NCBI RefSeq assembly: GCF_007595705.1
Contig: NZ_NISY01000006.1
Span: 62,001 to 126,000 of the forward strand
Direction: 5' to 3'
DNA length: 64,000 nt
From: Streptomyces sp. SAJ15
Lineage (GTDB): Bacteria > Actinomycetota > Actinomycetes > Streptomycetales > Streptomycetaceae
Shown here: piece by piece, positions 24,314 to 32,530 of the stretch
Layout of the letters: each line of letters starts with the position of its first letter
Position numbering within the stretch: the stretch's first letter is position 1
The notes under the pieces: generated by a model
The model's input: the letters and a program-made list of their open reading frames with translations, nothing else
What the model was told of the DNA's origin: nothing
Database searches by the model: none
Program-made: the position numbers and the translations under genes

Positions 24314-25504
24314 GTGACCATCGTTGAATCCGCAGTACCCACCAGATCCGGTGTCGACCACGTGCCTCTCACGAGATGGCTCGCCGTCGTGGCCGTGGCG
24401 CTCGCGACGTTCGCGCTGGTGACCGTCGAATCGCTGCCGGTGGGCCTCCTCCCCGCCGTCGCCGGATCGCTCGACGTCTCCGAGGGGACGGCCGGGCTGA
24501 TGGTGACGGTCCCCGGCCTCGTCGCCTCCGTCACCGCGCCGCTCCTGCCGGTGGCGATACGGCACCTGGACCGGCGGGTCGTCCTGCTCGGCCTGGTCGT
24601 GCTGATGGTGCTGGCCAACGGGCTGTCGGCGATGGCGCCGAACTTCGCGGTCCTGCTGGCGTCGCGCTTCCTCGTCGGGGTCAGCATCGGCGGCTTCTGG
24701 GCGCTCGCCGCCGGTCTCGCGGTACGTCTGGTCCCGGAGCGGTCCGTGCCCCGGGCCACCTCGATCGTCTTCGGCGGCGCGACGGCCGCCAACGTGCTCG
24801 GCGTGCCGGCCGGAACGCTGATCGGGGACCTCGCGGACTGGCGCACGGCGTTCGTGGTGGTGGGCGCACTCGGCCTGCTCATCCTCGTCGCCCTGCTCGC
24901 CCTGCTGCCCCCCATGCCCGCCAGCCAGGCCGTACGGCTGCGCGCCCTGCCGGAGCAGTTCCGCAACCCCGTCGTACGCACTGGTGTCATCGCCACGTTT
25001 CTCCTGGTGAGCGGCCATTTCATGGCCTTCACCTTCATCAGCCCGACCTTGCGGACCGTCTCCGGGATCGACGAGGCCGCGGTCGGGCCGCTCCTGCTCG
25101 GCTTCGGCGTCGCCGGCATCATCGGCAACTTCCTCGCCGGCGCGGCAGCGGGGCGTGACATCCGCACGGCCGTCATCACCATCAGCGTCCTGCTGACCCT
25201 CGTCCTGGCGACCTTCCCGATCGTCGGCCGCGACCCGATCGGCGGGACGGCCCTGTTGCTCCTGTGGGGACTGGCCTTCGGCGGTGTTCCGGTCAGCGTT
25301 CAGACGTGGATCCTCAAGGCGGCCCCCGACGCCACCGAGGCGGCCACCGCCCTGAACACCTCCGTGTTCAACCTGGCCATCGCGCTCGGCGCCCTGGCCG
25401 GGGGACTCGTCGCCGACAACGTGGCGCTCAGCGGCGTCCTGGCGGTCGGAGCGCTTCTCACGCTCCTGACCTCCCTGGCGGTGTGGCGCGCACGAGGCGA
25501 CTGA
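24314..25504 (+). CDS. MFS transporter, DHA1/AraJ type
   Basis: A 396-residue membrane protein with 12 predicted segments. GTG 24314 is chosen; it has GACGGGA upstream and the upstream in-frame extension is not hydrophobic. Segments begin WLAVVAVALATFALVTVESL (slightly beyond residue 20), and motif RHLDRRVVLLGL follows TM2. It probably exports sugars or drugs by proton antiport. Divergent LysR suggests inducible expression. Confidence 0.88.
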   Translation: MTIVESAVPTRSGVDHVPLTRWLAVVAVALATFALVTVESLPVGLLPAVAGSLDVSEGTAGLMVTVPGLVASVTAPLLPVAIRHLDRRVVLLGLVVLMVLANGLSAMAPNFAVLLASRFLVGVSIGGFWALAAGLAVRLVPERSVPRATSIVFGGATAANVLGVPAGTLIGDLADWRTAFVVVGALGLLILVALLALLPPMPASQAVRLRALPEQFRNPVVRTGVIATFLLVSGHFMAFTFISPTLRTVSGIDEAAVGPLLLGFGVAGIIGNFLAGAAAGRDIRTAVITISVLLTLVLATFPIVGRDPIGGTALLLLWGLAFGGVPVSVQTWILKAAPDATEAATALNTSVFNLAIALGALAGGLVADNVALSGVLAVGALLTLLTSLAVWRARGD

Positions 25505-25550
25505 CGACGGCGACCGGGGGAGGGCCCGGTCCGCCACCACGATGACGAAG

Positions 25551-25574
25551 GGCCTCGCCCGGGAAGGCGGGGCC
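25551..25574. terminator. Hairpin between convergent MFS and UDG-ART genes
   Basis: GGCCTCGCC and GGCGGGGCC pair with one G-U around a short loop. A larger nested structure follows at 25618-25669 (AGAGCAG/CTGCTCT enclosing TGAAC/GTTCA), overlapping the end of the UDG-ART gene. Confidence 0.55.
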
Positions 25575-25644
25575 GCTTCGGCACGTCCATGATCGACTGT
25601 CGACACAGGGCGAAGCTAGAGCAGCACATGAACTAAGTGCAAGT

Positions 25645-27261
25645 TCAGGACACCAGAGTCTGCTCTTCCAGTTCGGTCAGCTGCACGGTGCACAGGCCGC
25701 CGCGCTCGGCTCTGACGCCCGTCACCTTGAGCTGCGTGCCCGGCGAGAGGATGAACTCCTCCTCGTCGGTGAACGCGGAGAAGCGGCGGATACCCACGGC
25801 ACGGACGGGGAGCACCTCGAAGAGCGTCCGCTTCCCGCGACCGCCGAGGAACCCTCGCGCCACGCCGACCTTGGATGTGCACGAGGAGACGCCCCACCAG
25901 GTCACCGTCCGCCCGAGCGGGTACTGAGCGCGCAGATCCAGCGGCACCCCACGCCACAACGGCTCGGTGCGGGCGGGAAGCTGGGACACCGCCGAGAACA
26001 ACAGCCGCAGATAGGGGAGATAGGGGATGAGCCTGCTCCGGTCCGGGGAGCGCAGAATGGCGTTGATCTCCCGGTAGAACGCCGACTCGCAGGTATAGAG
26101 GTACAGCGCGGCGATCGCGTCGGCGGACAGGTCGCCGGACAGTTCGTCCGCCCGCCTCTTGCCGAACTCGTGCGACAGCCTGACGTGCCGGTCGAGGCCG
26201 GACAGCAGTTCGGCGACCGGGGTGACGGCGTCGCGGAACTCCATGAGCGGGGTGTCGAACACGCCGGTGATCGCGGGGAGGACAAGCCCCTCGTCCTTGA
26301 CGCTGGCGAGCCGTTCGAGGTAGAGCTGGTGCAACTCCATGGTGGACGCGATGAACGCTCCCATGCGTTCGGCTATGTCGCCGTCGGTCCTGCCGGACTC
26401 CGTCGCGACCTTGTTCCACCCCTTGCTCGGCAGCCAGTCGATCTCGTCGGCGCCCAACGAGGCGAGGGCCTCGTTCACCATTCCGAAATGGTCGCCGTCG
26501 CAGAAGACATCGCCCTGCGCCGCGGGATTGGGGTGGTCGATATGCCGGACCTCGACGTCGGGGTACTTCTCCTGGAGTCGGCGGACGACCTTCTTCAGAT
26601 TGCGCGCGTGAGCCCCCCACCAGGCGAAGACGACGCCCCGGTCCTCCTCGTCGGCGTTCTGCTTGGCCTTGAGGATCTCCTCGACGATCCGCTCGGCGAC
26701 CGGACGCCAGAACCCGGAGTGCCGGTCGTCTCCCCGCGCCGCGTCACTGCTGGCGGTGAGTGCCGCGTTCAGCAGCAGCACACCCTGCGTGAGCATCGCC
26801 TGGAACCACTCCGGCGGTTGGACGGTGTCCCGCTCCTTCAACAGCGCACGGATGTCGGCGATCGGGGTCTTCTTGGGAATGCCGTACTTCCACATCGCCG
26901 CTGCCTTGATGATGCAGCGGATGCTGACGACCCTGCCGAACTGGCTGTCCTTCCAGTCATGGAAGGTGTTGTCGAACATGGCGATGCCGGTGGCGCTCTC
27001 CGGCCGCGGATACGGGTTCTGCCCGAAGATCACGACCTTCCACTTGTGCGGCGGATGGGGCTTCAGCGCCTGGAAGGTCAGTTCACGGACGGGGACGACA
27101 TCCGGGCCGCGGCCCGCGCCGATGAACGAGGCCGCGTTCGGCTGCGCCTCGATGACCGGCTTCAACAGCGGAAGCCATGGTTCACCGCCGCCCTTGAACA
27201 GTTCGGCGAGGGCCAGCGGGTCATTCGGGTCGGGCGTGGCGGGCACGTTGGCATCGCTCAT
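25645..27261 (-). CDS. Uracil-DNA-glycosylase-like domain fused to an ADP-ribosyltransferase domain
   Basis: A 538-residue soluble protein from ATG 27261 (GGAG 10 nt upstream; GTG 27285 is also in frame). Residues about 20-280 follow family-1 uracil-DNA glycosylases: motif A VVIFGQNPYPRPESATGIA (about 76-94), motif LLLNAALT (162-169), VFAWWGAHA, motif B HPNP (243-246), then HFGMVNEALASLG and EIDWLP. The catalytic Asp of GQDPYH is Asn here. Residues about 385-530 follow R-S-E ADP-ribosyltransferases: a helical lead-in with YREINAILRS, Arg in LWRGV (437), GVSSCTS (457-463) as the S-T-S strand, and EEEFILSPGT giving the E-x-E pair (Glu500/Glu502). A helical linker joins them. The macrodomain gene is divergent. 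Role as a DNA-targeting toxin or phage-defence effector is inference; both domain calls rest on motifs. Confidence 0.85.
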   Translation of the reverse strand: MSDANVPATPDPNDPLALAELFKGGGEPWLPLLKPVIEAQPNAASFIGAGRGPDVVPVRELTFQALKPHPPHKWKVVIFGQNPYPRPESATGIAMFDNTFHDWKDSQFGRVVSIRCIIKAAAMWKYGIPKKTPIADIRALLKERDTVQPPEWFQAMLTQGVLLLNAALTASSDAARGDDRHSGFWRPVAERIVEEILKAKQNADEEDRGVVFAWWGAHARNLKKVVRRLQEKYPDVEVRHIDHPNPAAQGDVFCDGDHFGMVNEALASLGADEIDWLPSKGWNKVATESGRTDGDIAERMGAFIASTMELHQLYLERLASVKDEGLVLPAITGVFDTPLMEFRDAVTPVAELLSGLDRHVRLSHEFGKRRADELSGDLSADAIAALYLYTCESAFYREINAILRSPDRSRLIPYLPYLRLLFSAVSQLPARTEPLWRGVPLDLRAQYPLGRTVTWWGVSSCTSKVGVARGFLGGRGKRTLFEVLPVRAVGIRRFSAFTDEEEFILSPGTQLKVTGVRAERGGLCTVQLTELEEQTLVS

Positions 27262-27281
27262 GGTGGAGGAACTCCGAAGGG

Positions 27282-27359
27282 TCACAGCGTGCGTGAGGCA
27301 CGATTAGCGAGGTAGTCGATCAGCGAGGTAGCCGATTTCCATGCGAAAGCCCTGAACAT
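27282..27359 (-). CDS. Possible 25-residue small ORF in the UDG-ART leader
   Basis: ATG 27359 opens a 25-codon frame (MFRAFAWKSATSLIDY, then LANRASRTL) that stops 20 nt before the UDG-ART start. An overlapping 12-codon frame (27304-27342, MEIGYLADRLPR) has AGGG 7 nt before its ATG. Either could be a leader peptide. Expression is unproven. Confidence 0.25.
   Translation of the reverse strand: MFRAFAWKSATSLIDYLANRASRTL
27306..27336. repeat. Two 15-bp direct repeats in the UDG-ART leader
   Basis: AGCGAGGTAGTCGAT (27306-27320) and AGCGAGGTAGCCGAT (27322-27336) differ at one base with 16-bp spacing. They lie in the predicted leader mRNA. Confidence 0.7.
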
Positions 27360-27453
27360 GGTGGCAAGGCGCCCCAGGCGCCGCTCACTCGGGCCGGCGG
27401 ACTCTCGTCGACGGTGCCGGGTCCCCAGGCATGACCGGCGGAAATCTGGCGGC

Positions 27454-27482
27454 AGGCTAGCACCGGGTCGGTGCGCTCGCAA
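27454..27482 (-). promoter_or_regulatory. Promoter of the UDG-ART gene with operator in its spacer
   Basis: On the minus strand TTGCGA (27477-27482) and TAGCCT (27454-27459) are 17 bp apart. The spacer contains the inverted repeat CACCG-ACC-CGGTG, a typical repressor position. The leader would be about 185 nt long. Confidence 0.5.
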
Positions 27483-27499
27483 TCGTGACGAGAGGCCAC

Positions 27500-27542
27500 G
27501 AGCAGTCGCGGCAACTGCTCTGTCAGTGGGGCGCGATAGCGT
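27500..27542 (+). promoter_or_regulatory. Inverted repeat and -10 element of the macrodomain gene
   Basis: GAGCAGT (27500-27506) and ACTGCTC (27514-27520) form perfect 7-bp arms; TAGCGT (27537-27542) is a good -10 about 17 bp further. The arm sits where a -35 would be expected, so a regulator may bind there. Confidence 0.45.
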
Positions 27543-27583
27543 CGTGAGCGATGGAGGCGAACGTCTCTCGATGGGAGTGGATG

Positions 27584-28261
27584 ATGACCGTGAACCAGGT
27601 GCAGGCGACGCTGAGGGTGGTCCTGACCGACGTCAACACGAGCGTGGTGGAGGCGTGGCGGGCGGCGTTCGCCGACACCCCCGAGATCGAGATCCGCGAA
27701 GGCTCGATCCTCGATGAGGAAGTCGACGCCTGGGTCACCCCGACCAACTCCCGCGGCCGCATGGACGGCGGCGTCGACGCCGCCATCAAGCGTCACCTGG
27801 GAGCGGGCATCCAACTGCGTGTGCAGCGGGCGATCCGCGACCGGTTCGCCGGAAGGCTCCCGGTGGGAAGCGCGGTCTGCGTTCCGTCCGGGGCGGTCAA
27901 CCCGAGGTTCCTGATATCGACGCCGACGATGGAGAGCTCCGCGCAGAACGTGAGTGAGACCCTGAACGTGGCGCTCGCCTGCGCCGCCGCGTTCCAGGCG
28001 ATCCACCTGCAGAACAGGGAGGCGCCGGGCAGCATCTCGTCGGTGGCGCTGGTCGGCATGGGCGCCCAGACCGGCCGGGTGCCGGCACGGGTGTGCGCCA
28101 ACCTGATGTGGACGGGCTACACCTTGTTCAACGACTACTCCTTCGAGGACTACGACGACCTGCGCGGCACGATCATCGCGCAGCTCGACGACATCGAGAA
28201 CACGCCCGCCGAGAAGCGGGTGCGCATCGCGCCCCCCACACGCTCCACCTCCCGTCGCTGA
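27584..28261 (+). CDS. Macrodomain protein, divergent partner of UDG-ART
   Basis: A 225-residue protein from ATG 27584, which has GGGAG at 6 nt; ATG 27551 would suit a leaderless mRNA. Residues 39-58 (EGSILDEEVDAWVTPTNSRG) and GGVDAAI match the macrodomain ADP-ribose-binding start (GDIT...VDAIVNAAN...GGGV). PSGAVNPRFLI and LVGMGAQTGRVP (156-167) match the later phosphate-binding loop. It should bind or hydrolyse ADP-ribose linkages. Its position head-to-head with an ADP-ribosyltransferase mirrors DarT/DarG and suggests an antidote or sensor. Confidence 0.8.
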   Translation: MTVNQVQATLRVVLTDVNTSVVEAWRAAFADTPEIEIREGSILDEEVDAWVTPTNSRGRMDGGVDAAIKRHLGAGIQLRVQRAIRDRFAGRLPVGSAVCVPSGAVNPRFLISTPTMESSAQNVSETLNVALACAAAFQAIHLQNREAPGSISSVALVGMGAQTGRVPARVCANLMWTGYTLFNDYSFEDYDDLRGTIIAQLDDIENTPAEKRVRIAPPTRSTSRR

Positions 28262-28330
28262 GGGAGAGCCGCGGCGCGGTGTCGACTCGCGGTCCGTAGA
28301 GACCAGTGCGGCGCGGGCCCCGGCCCCGGC

Positions 28331-28346
28331 CGGGGGTTAGCCCCCG
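28331..28346 (+). terminator. Hairpin after the macrodomain gene
   Basis: CGGGGG and CCCCCG pair around TTAG, 70 bp after the macrodomain stop. Confidence 0.5.
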
Positions 28347-28349
28347 CAG

Positions 28350-28398
28350 ACATCGGCCAGCTGGCCCGATGTTCCGCCGCCGTCCCCGCTCCTAGCGT
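28350..28398 (+). promoter_or_regulatory. Palindrome and -10 element of the secreted hydrolase gene
   Basis: ACATCGG and CCGATGT (28350-28372) enclose the palindrome GGCCAGCTGGCC; TAGCGT follows at 28393-28398. The palindrome occupies the -35 region, so it is likely an operator. Confidence 0.5.
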
Positions 28399-28440
28399 CG
28401 GGTGGACCTTCCTTCTCGGTCCCTCGATCCAAGGAGCACG

Positions 28441-30069
28441 ATGCGCGGTCTCACGTCCACCCTCTCGATCGGCCTGAGCCTGGCCGGCCTGCTGACCGGC
28501 GCCGCGCCCGCGCCGGCCGCACCCTCCCGGACACCTGGGCCGCTGTCGGCCTACGAGCACCAGCGGCTCGCCTGGGGGCGGTGCCCGGAGGCGCAGAAGG
28601 AGCTGAACGCCGCGGGCGCGGAGTGCGCGCGGGTGACCGTTCCGCTCGACTACTCCGCCCCCGGCGGCCGTACGATCCGGATCGCGATCTCTCGCGTCAA
28701 GGCCGCCGACACGGCCGACCGGCGCGGCATCCTGCTGTCCAACCCCGGTGGTCCCGGCGGCAGTGGGCTCGCCACCACCCTGGCGCTGCGTCCCGCGCTG
28801 AAGCAGGCGGCGGACGGCTACGACCTGATCGGCTTCGACCCGCGCTTCCTCGGGGAGAGTTCCCCGATCCGCTGCGCCCCGGCACCGCCGCCCACCCCGC
28901 CCGGGCCGTCGACATCCGCCCGAGCGGACTTCGAGGCATCGGTGCGGGCCGCACGGGACACGGCGCGGCGCTGCCGGGAGCACGGGGACAACGCGGCGCT
29001 GCTGCCACACGCCTCCTCCCGCAACGTCGCCCGGGACATGGACGTGATCCGGGCCGCCCTGGGCGAGCGCAAGCTGTCCTACTACGGCGTCTCCTACGGC
29101 GCCGACCTGGGCGCCGTCTACACCCAGATGTTCCCGCGCCGCACCGACCGCATGGTCATCGACTCCTCGACGGACCCGACGGCCACGCAGTACGAGCTGT
29201 TCCAGCGCTCCGGCAGGCCCGCCGAGGAGGCGCTTGACGCCTGGGCCGCGTGGACCGCCCGGCGCCACGACACCTACCGACTCGGTCGTACCGCCCCGGA
29301 GGTGCGGGCCGCCGTCCAGGGGTTGCTGGACCGCGCCGAGCGGCGGCCGGTCGACATCGGCGGGCAGCGGCTCGACGCGCCCGTGCTGCGGATGCTGCTC
29401 AAGCAGCCCCTCCAGCACACGGAGAACGATGCCGCGCTGGCCGCGATCGTACGGGACCTGGTCGGCGCCGCGAAGGGGGAGTCGACCGAACCCGGCCCCG
29501 AACTCGCCGCCATGCTGGCCCTGCTCTCCTCACCCGACCTGGCGGACAGCATGGTGGGCGGGGCGATCTACATGTGCGGTGACGGCGGCTGGCCCGCGGG
29601 CGGCTGGCCGAAGGACCCGGAGACGTACTGGAGGAACAGCGGGCGCAGCCGCGCCACGCAACCCGTGTTCGGCCCGTATGTCAACGGCATGATCGCGCCG
29701 TGCGCGTTCTGGACCGGCGAGCCGCGCGAGGCGGGCACCGTGATCGGCAACGACGTGCCCGTACTGATGCTCCAGGCCCGCCGCGACAACAACGTCCCCT
29801 ACGACGGCGCCCTGGCCCTCCACGCCCGCCTCACCGGTTCGCGCCTGATCACCGCGGACATCCGCTCCCACGGCGTCTACGGGCGCGGCCTCGACGGTCA
29901 CCGGCCCGTCCCCTGCGCCGACCAGGCCGTCAACGACTACCTGCGGACCGGAAGCCTTCCGGCCCACGACCTCACCTGTCGCTCCCCGGAGGGTGAGGGC
30001 GCGGCGTTCCGGGAGGCCGGGAGTCAGGAGGGGGTGCACGCCTCGGCGATCGACACGCTGTTCTCGTAG
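28441..30069 (+). CDS. Secreted alpha/beta hydrolase, TAP/SlpD-type tripeptidyl aminopeptidase family
   Basis: A 542-residue protein from ATG 28441 with AAGGAG 5 nt upstream. A signal peptide covers about residues 1-28 (hydrophobic LSIGLSLAGLLTGAA). The oxyanion region is SNPGGPGGSG, the nucleophile Ser is in YYGVSYGADLG, and a TAP C-terminal domain with a late His (SHGVYGRGLDGH) ends the protein. It probably removes N-terminal peptides outside the cell. Its last 46 bp overlap the end of the convergent SnoaL-like gene. Confidence 0.87.
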   Translation: MRGLTSTLSIGLSLAGLLTGAAPAPAAPSRTPGPLSAYEHQRLAWGRCPEAQKELNAAGAECARVTVPLDYSAPGGRTIRIAISRVKAADTADRRGILLSNPGGPGGSGLATTLALRPALKQAADGYDLIGFDPRFLGESSPIRCAPAPPPTPPGPSTSARADFEASVRAARDTARRCREHGDNAALLPHASSRNVARDMDVIRAALGERKLSYYGVSYGADLGAVYTQMFPRRTDRMVIDSSTDPTATQYELFQRSGRPAEEALDAWAAWTARRHDTYRLGRTAPEVRAAVQGLLDRAERRPVDIGGQRLDAPVLRMLLKQPLQHTENDAALAAIVRDLVGAAKGESTEPGPELAAMLALLSSPDLADSMVGGAIYMCGDGGWPAGGWPKDPETYWRNSGRSRATQPVFGPYVNGMIAPCAFWTGEPREAGTVIGNDVPVLMLQARRDNNVPYDGALALHARLTGSRLITADIRSHGVYGRGLDGHRPVPCADQAVNDYLRTGSLPAHDLTCRSPEGEGAAFREAGSQEGVHASAIDTLFS

Positions 30070-30476
30070 AGGTGGTGCCGGGTTATCCGGCCCTCCTCGA
30101 CGGTGAGGCGCAGCGCGAAGGGGCCCGCGAAGGACTTTCCCGTCGCGCGCACCGTCCCCGAGAGGTGACCCGTCAGGACGGCGTCGGTGCCGTCCACGAG
30201 GAACGTGTCGACGGAGGCCCTCGCGTCCTCGGCTACCGTGTGCTCGGCCAGCTCTGTGCACTGGGCGGCGCAGTCGACTCCGGTCGAGCGGGGCCGGATC
30301 CACGGGACGGCGGGGTTGTCGGCGAGCAGCCAGTCGACATCGTCCGCGAAGAGCTCGACGAGCCGCTCGACGTCCCCGGCCATCCGGGCGGCGAGGAACT
30401 CCTGGACGACATGACGGGTGGCGTCGGCGACAGAAGTCGCGGTGGTGTCGGGTGACATGGCGGGCATGGCGGGCAT
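30024..30476 (-). CDS. SnoaL-like (NTF2-fold) protein
   Basis: A 150-residue protein from ATG 30476 with GAGGAG 7 nt upstream; two further ATGs lie 3 and 6 codons downstream (MPAMPAM). The pattern VVQEFLAARMAGDVERLVELFADDVDWLL is the NTF2-like start used by SnoaL/ketosteroid-isomerase-like proteins. The reaction is unknown. It lies downstream of gvpK on the same strand but with a 230-bp gap. Confidence 0.82.
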   Translation of the reverse strand: MPAMPAMSPDTTATSVADATRHVVQEFLAARMAGDVERLVELFADDVDWLLADNPAVPWIRPRSTGVDCAAQCTELAEHTVAEDARASVDTFLVDGTDAVLTGHLSGTVRATGKSFAGPFALRLTVEEGRITRHHLYENSVSIAEACTPS

Positions 30477-30706
30477 GGTGCGCTCCTCGGACCTGTGGTG
30501 CCGGGACCCTCGTCGGGTCTCGTTGACGTGCACCACCCTGCCGCGGCAGAGGTGCGCGGTCGATGACGTCAGGGGTAATGGCCGGGGTGGCCGCACGGTG
30601 GAGTGCCGGCCGCTGCCGTGGGCGATCTCCGACGGTGCCGTCGTAGCTCGCCTCGCCCTGAGAGTCGCCGTGCGCGGCGCGGCCCCGGCGTCGCCGTCCG
30701 CGCCGC

Positions 30707-31006
30707 TCACTCGCGGGGCGAGGCCGCTCCGGGCTCCCGGGGCAGCAGTGTCCCCAGGGGTCCGAGGTCGAGGTTGAGGTCCGAGCGTCGCAGTCCGTGC
30801 TCGGCGCACAGGCTTTCCATCCGGTCCTCCAGCAGCATCAGTGTGCGGCCGACGCGCTCCTCCTGTTCGTCGGTCAGGTCGCCCGCGTCCGCCCGGCGCA
30901 CCGCCTGACGCTCCATCAGCTGACGTAGGAGCTCCACCACGGTCAGCACCAGCCGCATCAGGTCGCGCTCCACGGTGTCCTGGTCCAGCTCCAGCCGTCG
31001 GCTCAT
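30707..31006 (-). CDS. gvpK: Gas-vesicle protein GvpK
   Basis: A 99-residue protein. The helical block VERDLMRLVLTVVELLRQLMERQAVRR followed by DEQEERVGRTLMLLEDRM matches GvpK. ATG 31006 overlaps the gvpS stop by 4 bp. GvpK is needed for gas-vesicle assembly and its place at the operon end fits the streptomycete order O-A-F-G-J-L-S-K. Confidence 0.9.
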   Translation of the reverse strand: MSRRLELDQDTVERDLMRLVLTVVELLRQLMERQAVRRADAGDLTDEQEERVGRTLMLLEDRMESLCAEHGLRRSDLNLDLGPLGTLLPREPGAASPRE

Positions 31007-31194
31007 GGTTCCTCCCAGGGGGGCGGCACCGTGGCGCTCACCGAACTGACCAGGGCCCGCAGATCGATTCGCACCAGGTCCACGTCGGCGATGCGCAGGG
31101 TGAGGTCGCCGGTGATGACGACACCGCCCGCGAGCAGTCGGTCCAGCAGGTCGACCAGGGCGATCCGCTGGTCGGGAAGGGTGCCGGTCGTCAT
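31003..31194 (-). CDS. gvpS: Gas-vesicle protein GvpS (GvpA/J-like)
   Basis: A 63-residue protein with the core LVDLLDRLLAGGVVITGDLT and LRIADVDLVRIDLRALVSSV of the GvpA/J fold. ATG 31194 overlaps the gvpL stop by 4 bp and the stop overlaps the gvpK start by 4 bp. It is a minor shell or assembly protein. Confidence 0.88.
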   Translation of the reverse strand: MTTGTLPDQRIALVDLLDRLLAGGVVITGDLTLRIADVDLVRIDLRALVSSVSATVPPPWEEP

Positions 31195-32153
31195 CGCGTC
31201 GCCGCACCGCCGCCGCTTGCGGGCCGGGCTTGGGGAGGCGGCTGGTCCGCGGGGCCGGTGGAGAGGAACGAGTAGGGCGCCCAGGGCCCGGTCAGCTCCA
31301 CCCGGACGGCGGGGAGCCCCGCGTCCAGCTCCCCGACCCGGGTGGCGAACGCCGCGCTGTCCGGGCCGTCCACCAGGAACGCGGCGTTGAGCACCTGGGG
31401 ATCGGCCACGCCCGACAGCTCGGCGTCCTGCGGGCTGTGCAGACTGGTGGCAGCGGCCAGGGGGGTGAGCGTCTCGTGGACCCGGCGCGCGTCGTCCCGG
31501 CTGGCCCGCCACCACTCGTCGCGCGCCCTGCGCTCGGCACTCCGCCTGCGGAGGTAGTTCCGACCGGATCGCTCCTCGGCGGCCGGACGGCCCCGGCCCG
31601 TGCCCCGGCTCGTGCCGTGTGCCGGTGCCGCCCGCTGCTCGACGGGTTCCCGCCGTCCCGTCGACGGTCCGGCGGTCATCTGTTCCGCGGACGTGTCGGC
31701 GCCGGGGGCGGCGTACACCTTGACGCCCCATTCGACCTTTCCGTCCAACCGGTCCAGGGCGGCGGTGAAGCGGTCGCGGCCGGAGGCCATGAGGCGCCGC
31801 ACCCCCGGCTCGTCACGGCAGACCGTGGCCAGGCGCAGCGGTACGACGCAGCGGGCGGTGCGGGCCGCGGTGTCCACCACCCGTTGGTGGGCGCGGGCGA
31901 CCTCCTCCAGCCAGCGCAGATCCTCCAGCCGCGCGCGCAGGGGCGCCTCGCCGAACTCGGCCGCCGGCACCGGCCCGGTCAGCGCGGAGAGGCCGGCGTG
32001 CCGGACGGTGTGGACCGGGCCGCCCGCGACACCCCGCAGATGCTCAGGCCAGGGGGGCGCGGGGTCGTGGTCGCGGGTGATGGCGTAGACGTACCGCAGT
32101 TCCTCCCGCCGCAGCGCGGCGGCGTCCTCCGGTCGTGGGTCCATGGTGTTCAC
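31191..32153 (-). CDS. gvpL: Gas-vesicle protein GvpL/GvpF family
   Basis: A 320-residue protein from GTG 32153, which overlaps the gvpJ stop by 4 bp like its neighbours; ATG 32144 is an alternative. Conserved blocks are ELRYVYAITRDHD, the HQRVVDTAARTARCVVPLRL strand and VEWGVKVYAAPG. A Gly/Arg/Pro-rich insert of about 65 residues (around 190-245) breaks the middle. The C-terminal VELTGPWAPYSFL is typical of GvpF/L. Confidence 0.88.
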   Translation of the reverse strand: MNTMDPRPEDAAALRREELRYVYAITRDHDPAPPWPEHLRGVAGGPVHTVRHAGLSALTGPVPAAEFGEAPLRARLEDLRWLEEVARAHQRVVDTAARTARCVVPLRLATVCRDEPGVRRLMASGRDRFTAALDRLDGKVEWGVKVYAAPGADTSAEQMTAGPSTGRREPVEQRAAPAHGTSRGTGRGRPAAEERSGRNYLRRRSAERRARDEWWRASRDDARRVHETLTPLAAATSLHSPQDAELSGVADPQVLNAAFLVDGPDSAAFATRVGELDAGLPAVRVELTGPWAPYSFLSTGPADQPPPQARPASGGGAATR

Positions 32154-32530
32154 CGGGTCCTGTCCTCCCTCGTGACGCGGGTGCCGCCGTCGGCCTCCAG
32201 CTCCGCCAGCCGGGCGCGCAGCCGAGCGTTCTCGGCGTCCAGGGCGCGCCGCCCGGCGCGGGAGGAGAGGGCCGGGTCGTCCTCCCACCAGTCGATCCCC
32301 ATCTCCTTCGCCCGGTCGACCGAGGCCACGACGAGCCGCAGTTTGACGGTGAGCAGTTCGATGTCGAGCAGGTTGACGCGGATGTCACCGGCGATGACGA
32401 CACCCTTGTCCAGCACGCGCTCCAGGATGTCGGCGAGGTTGGCGGATCCGGCCGCCGGCTCGTGGCCCATGGGCCGGATCGGGGCGGTGGGGCGGGGTGC
32501 GGGGGCGGTCAGCGGATCTCGTGCGTCCAT
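32150..32530 (-). CDS. gvpJ: Gas-vesicle protein GvpJ (GvpA-like)
   Basis: A 126-residue protein. After a Pro-rich start, residues about 30-80 give the GvpA/J core (LADILERVLDKGVVIAGDIR, then LLTVKLRLVVASV). A charged coiled-coil C-terminus follows. It overlaps gvpG by 22 bp and gvpL by 4 bp. Confidence 0.88.
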   Translation of the reverse strand: MDARDPLTAPAPRPTAPIRPMGHEPAAGSANLADILERVLDKGVVIAGDIRVNLLDIELLTVKLRLVVASVDRAKEMGIDWWEDDPALSSRAGRRALDAENARLRARLAELEADGGTRVTREDRTR

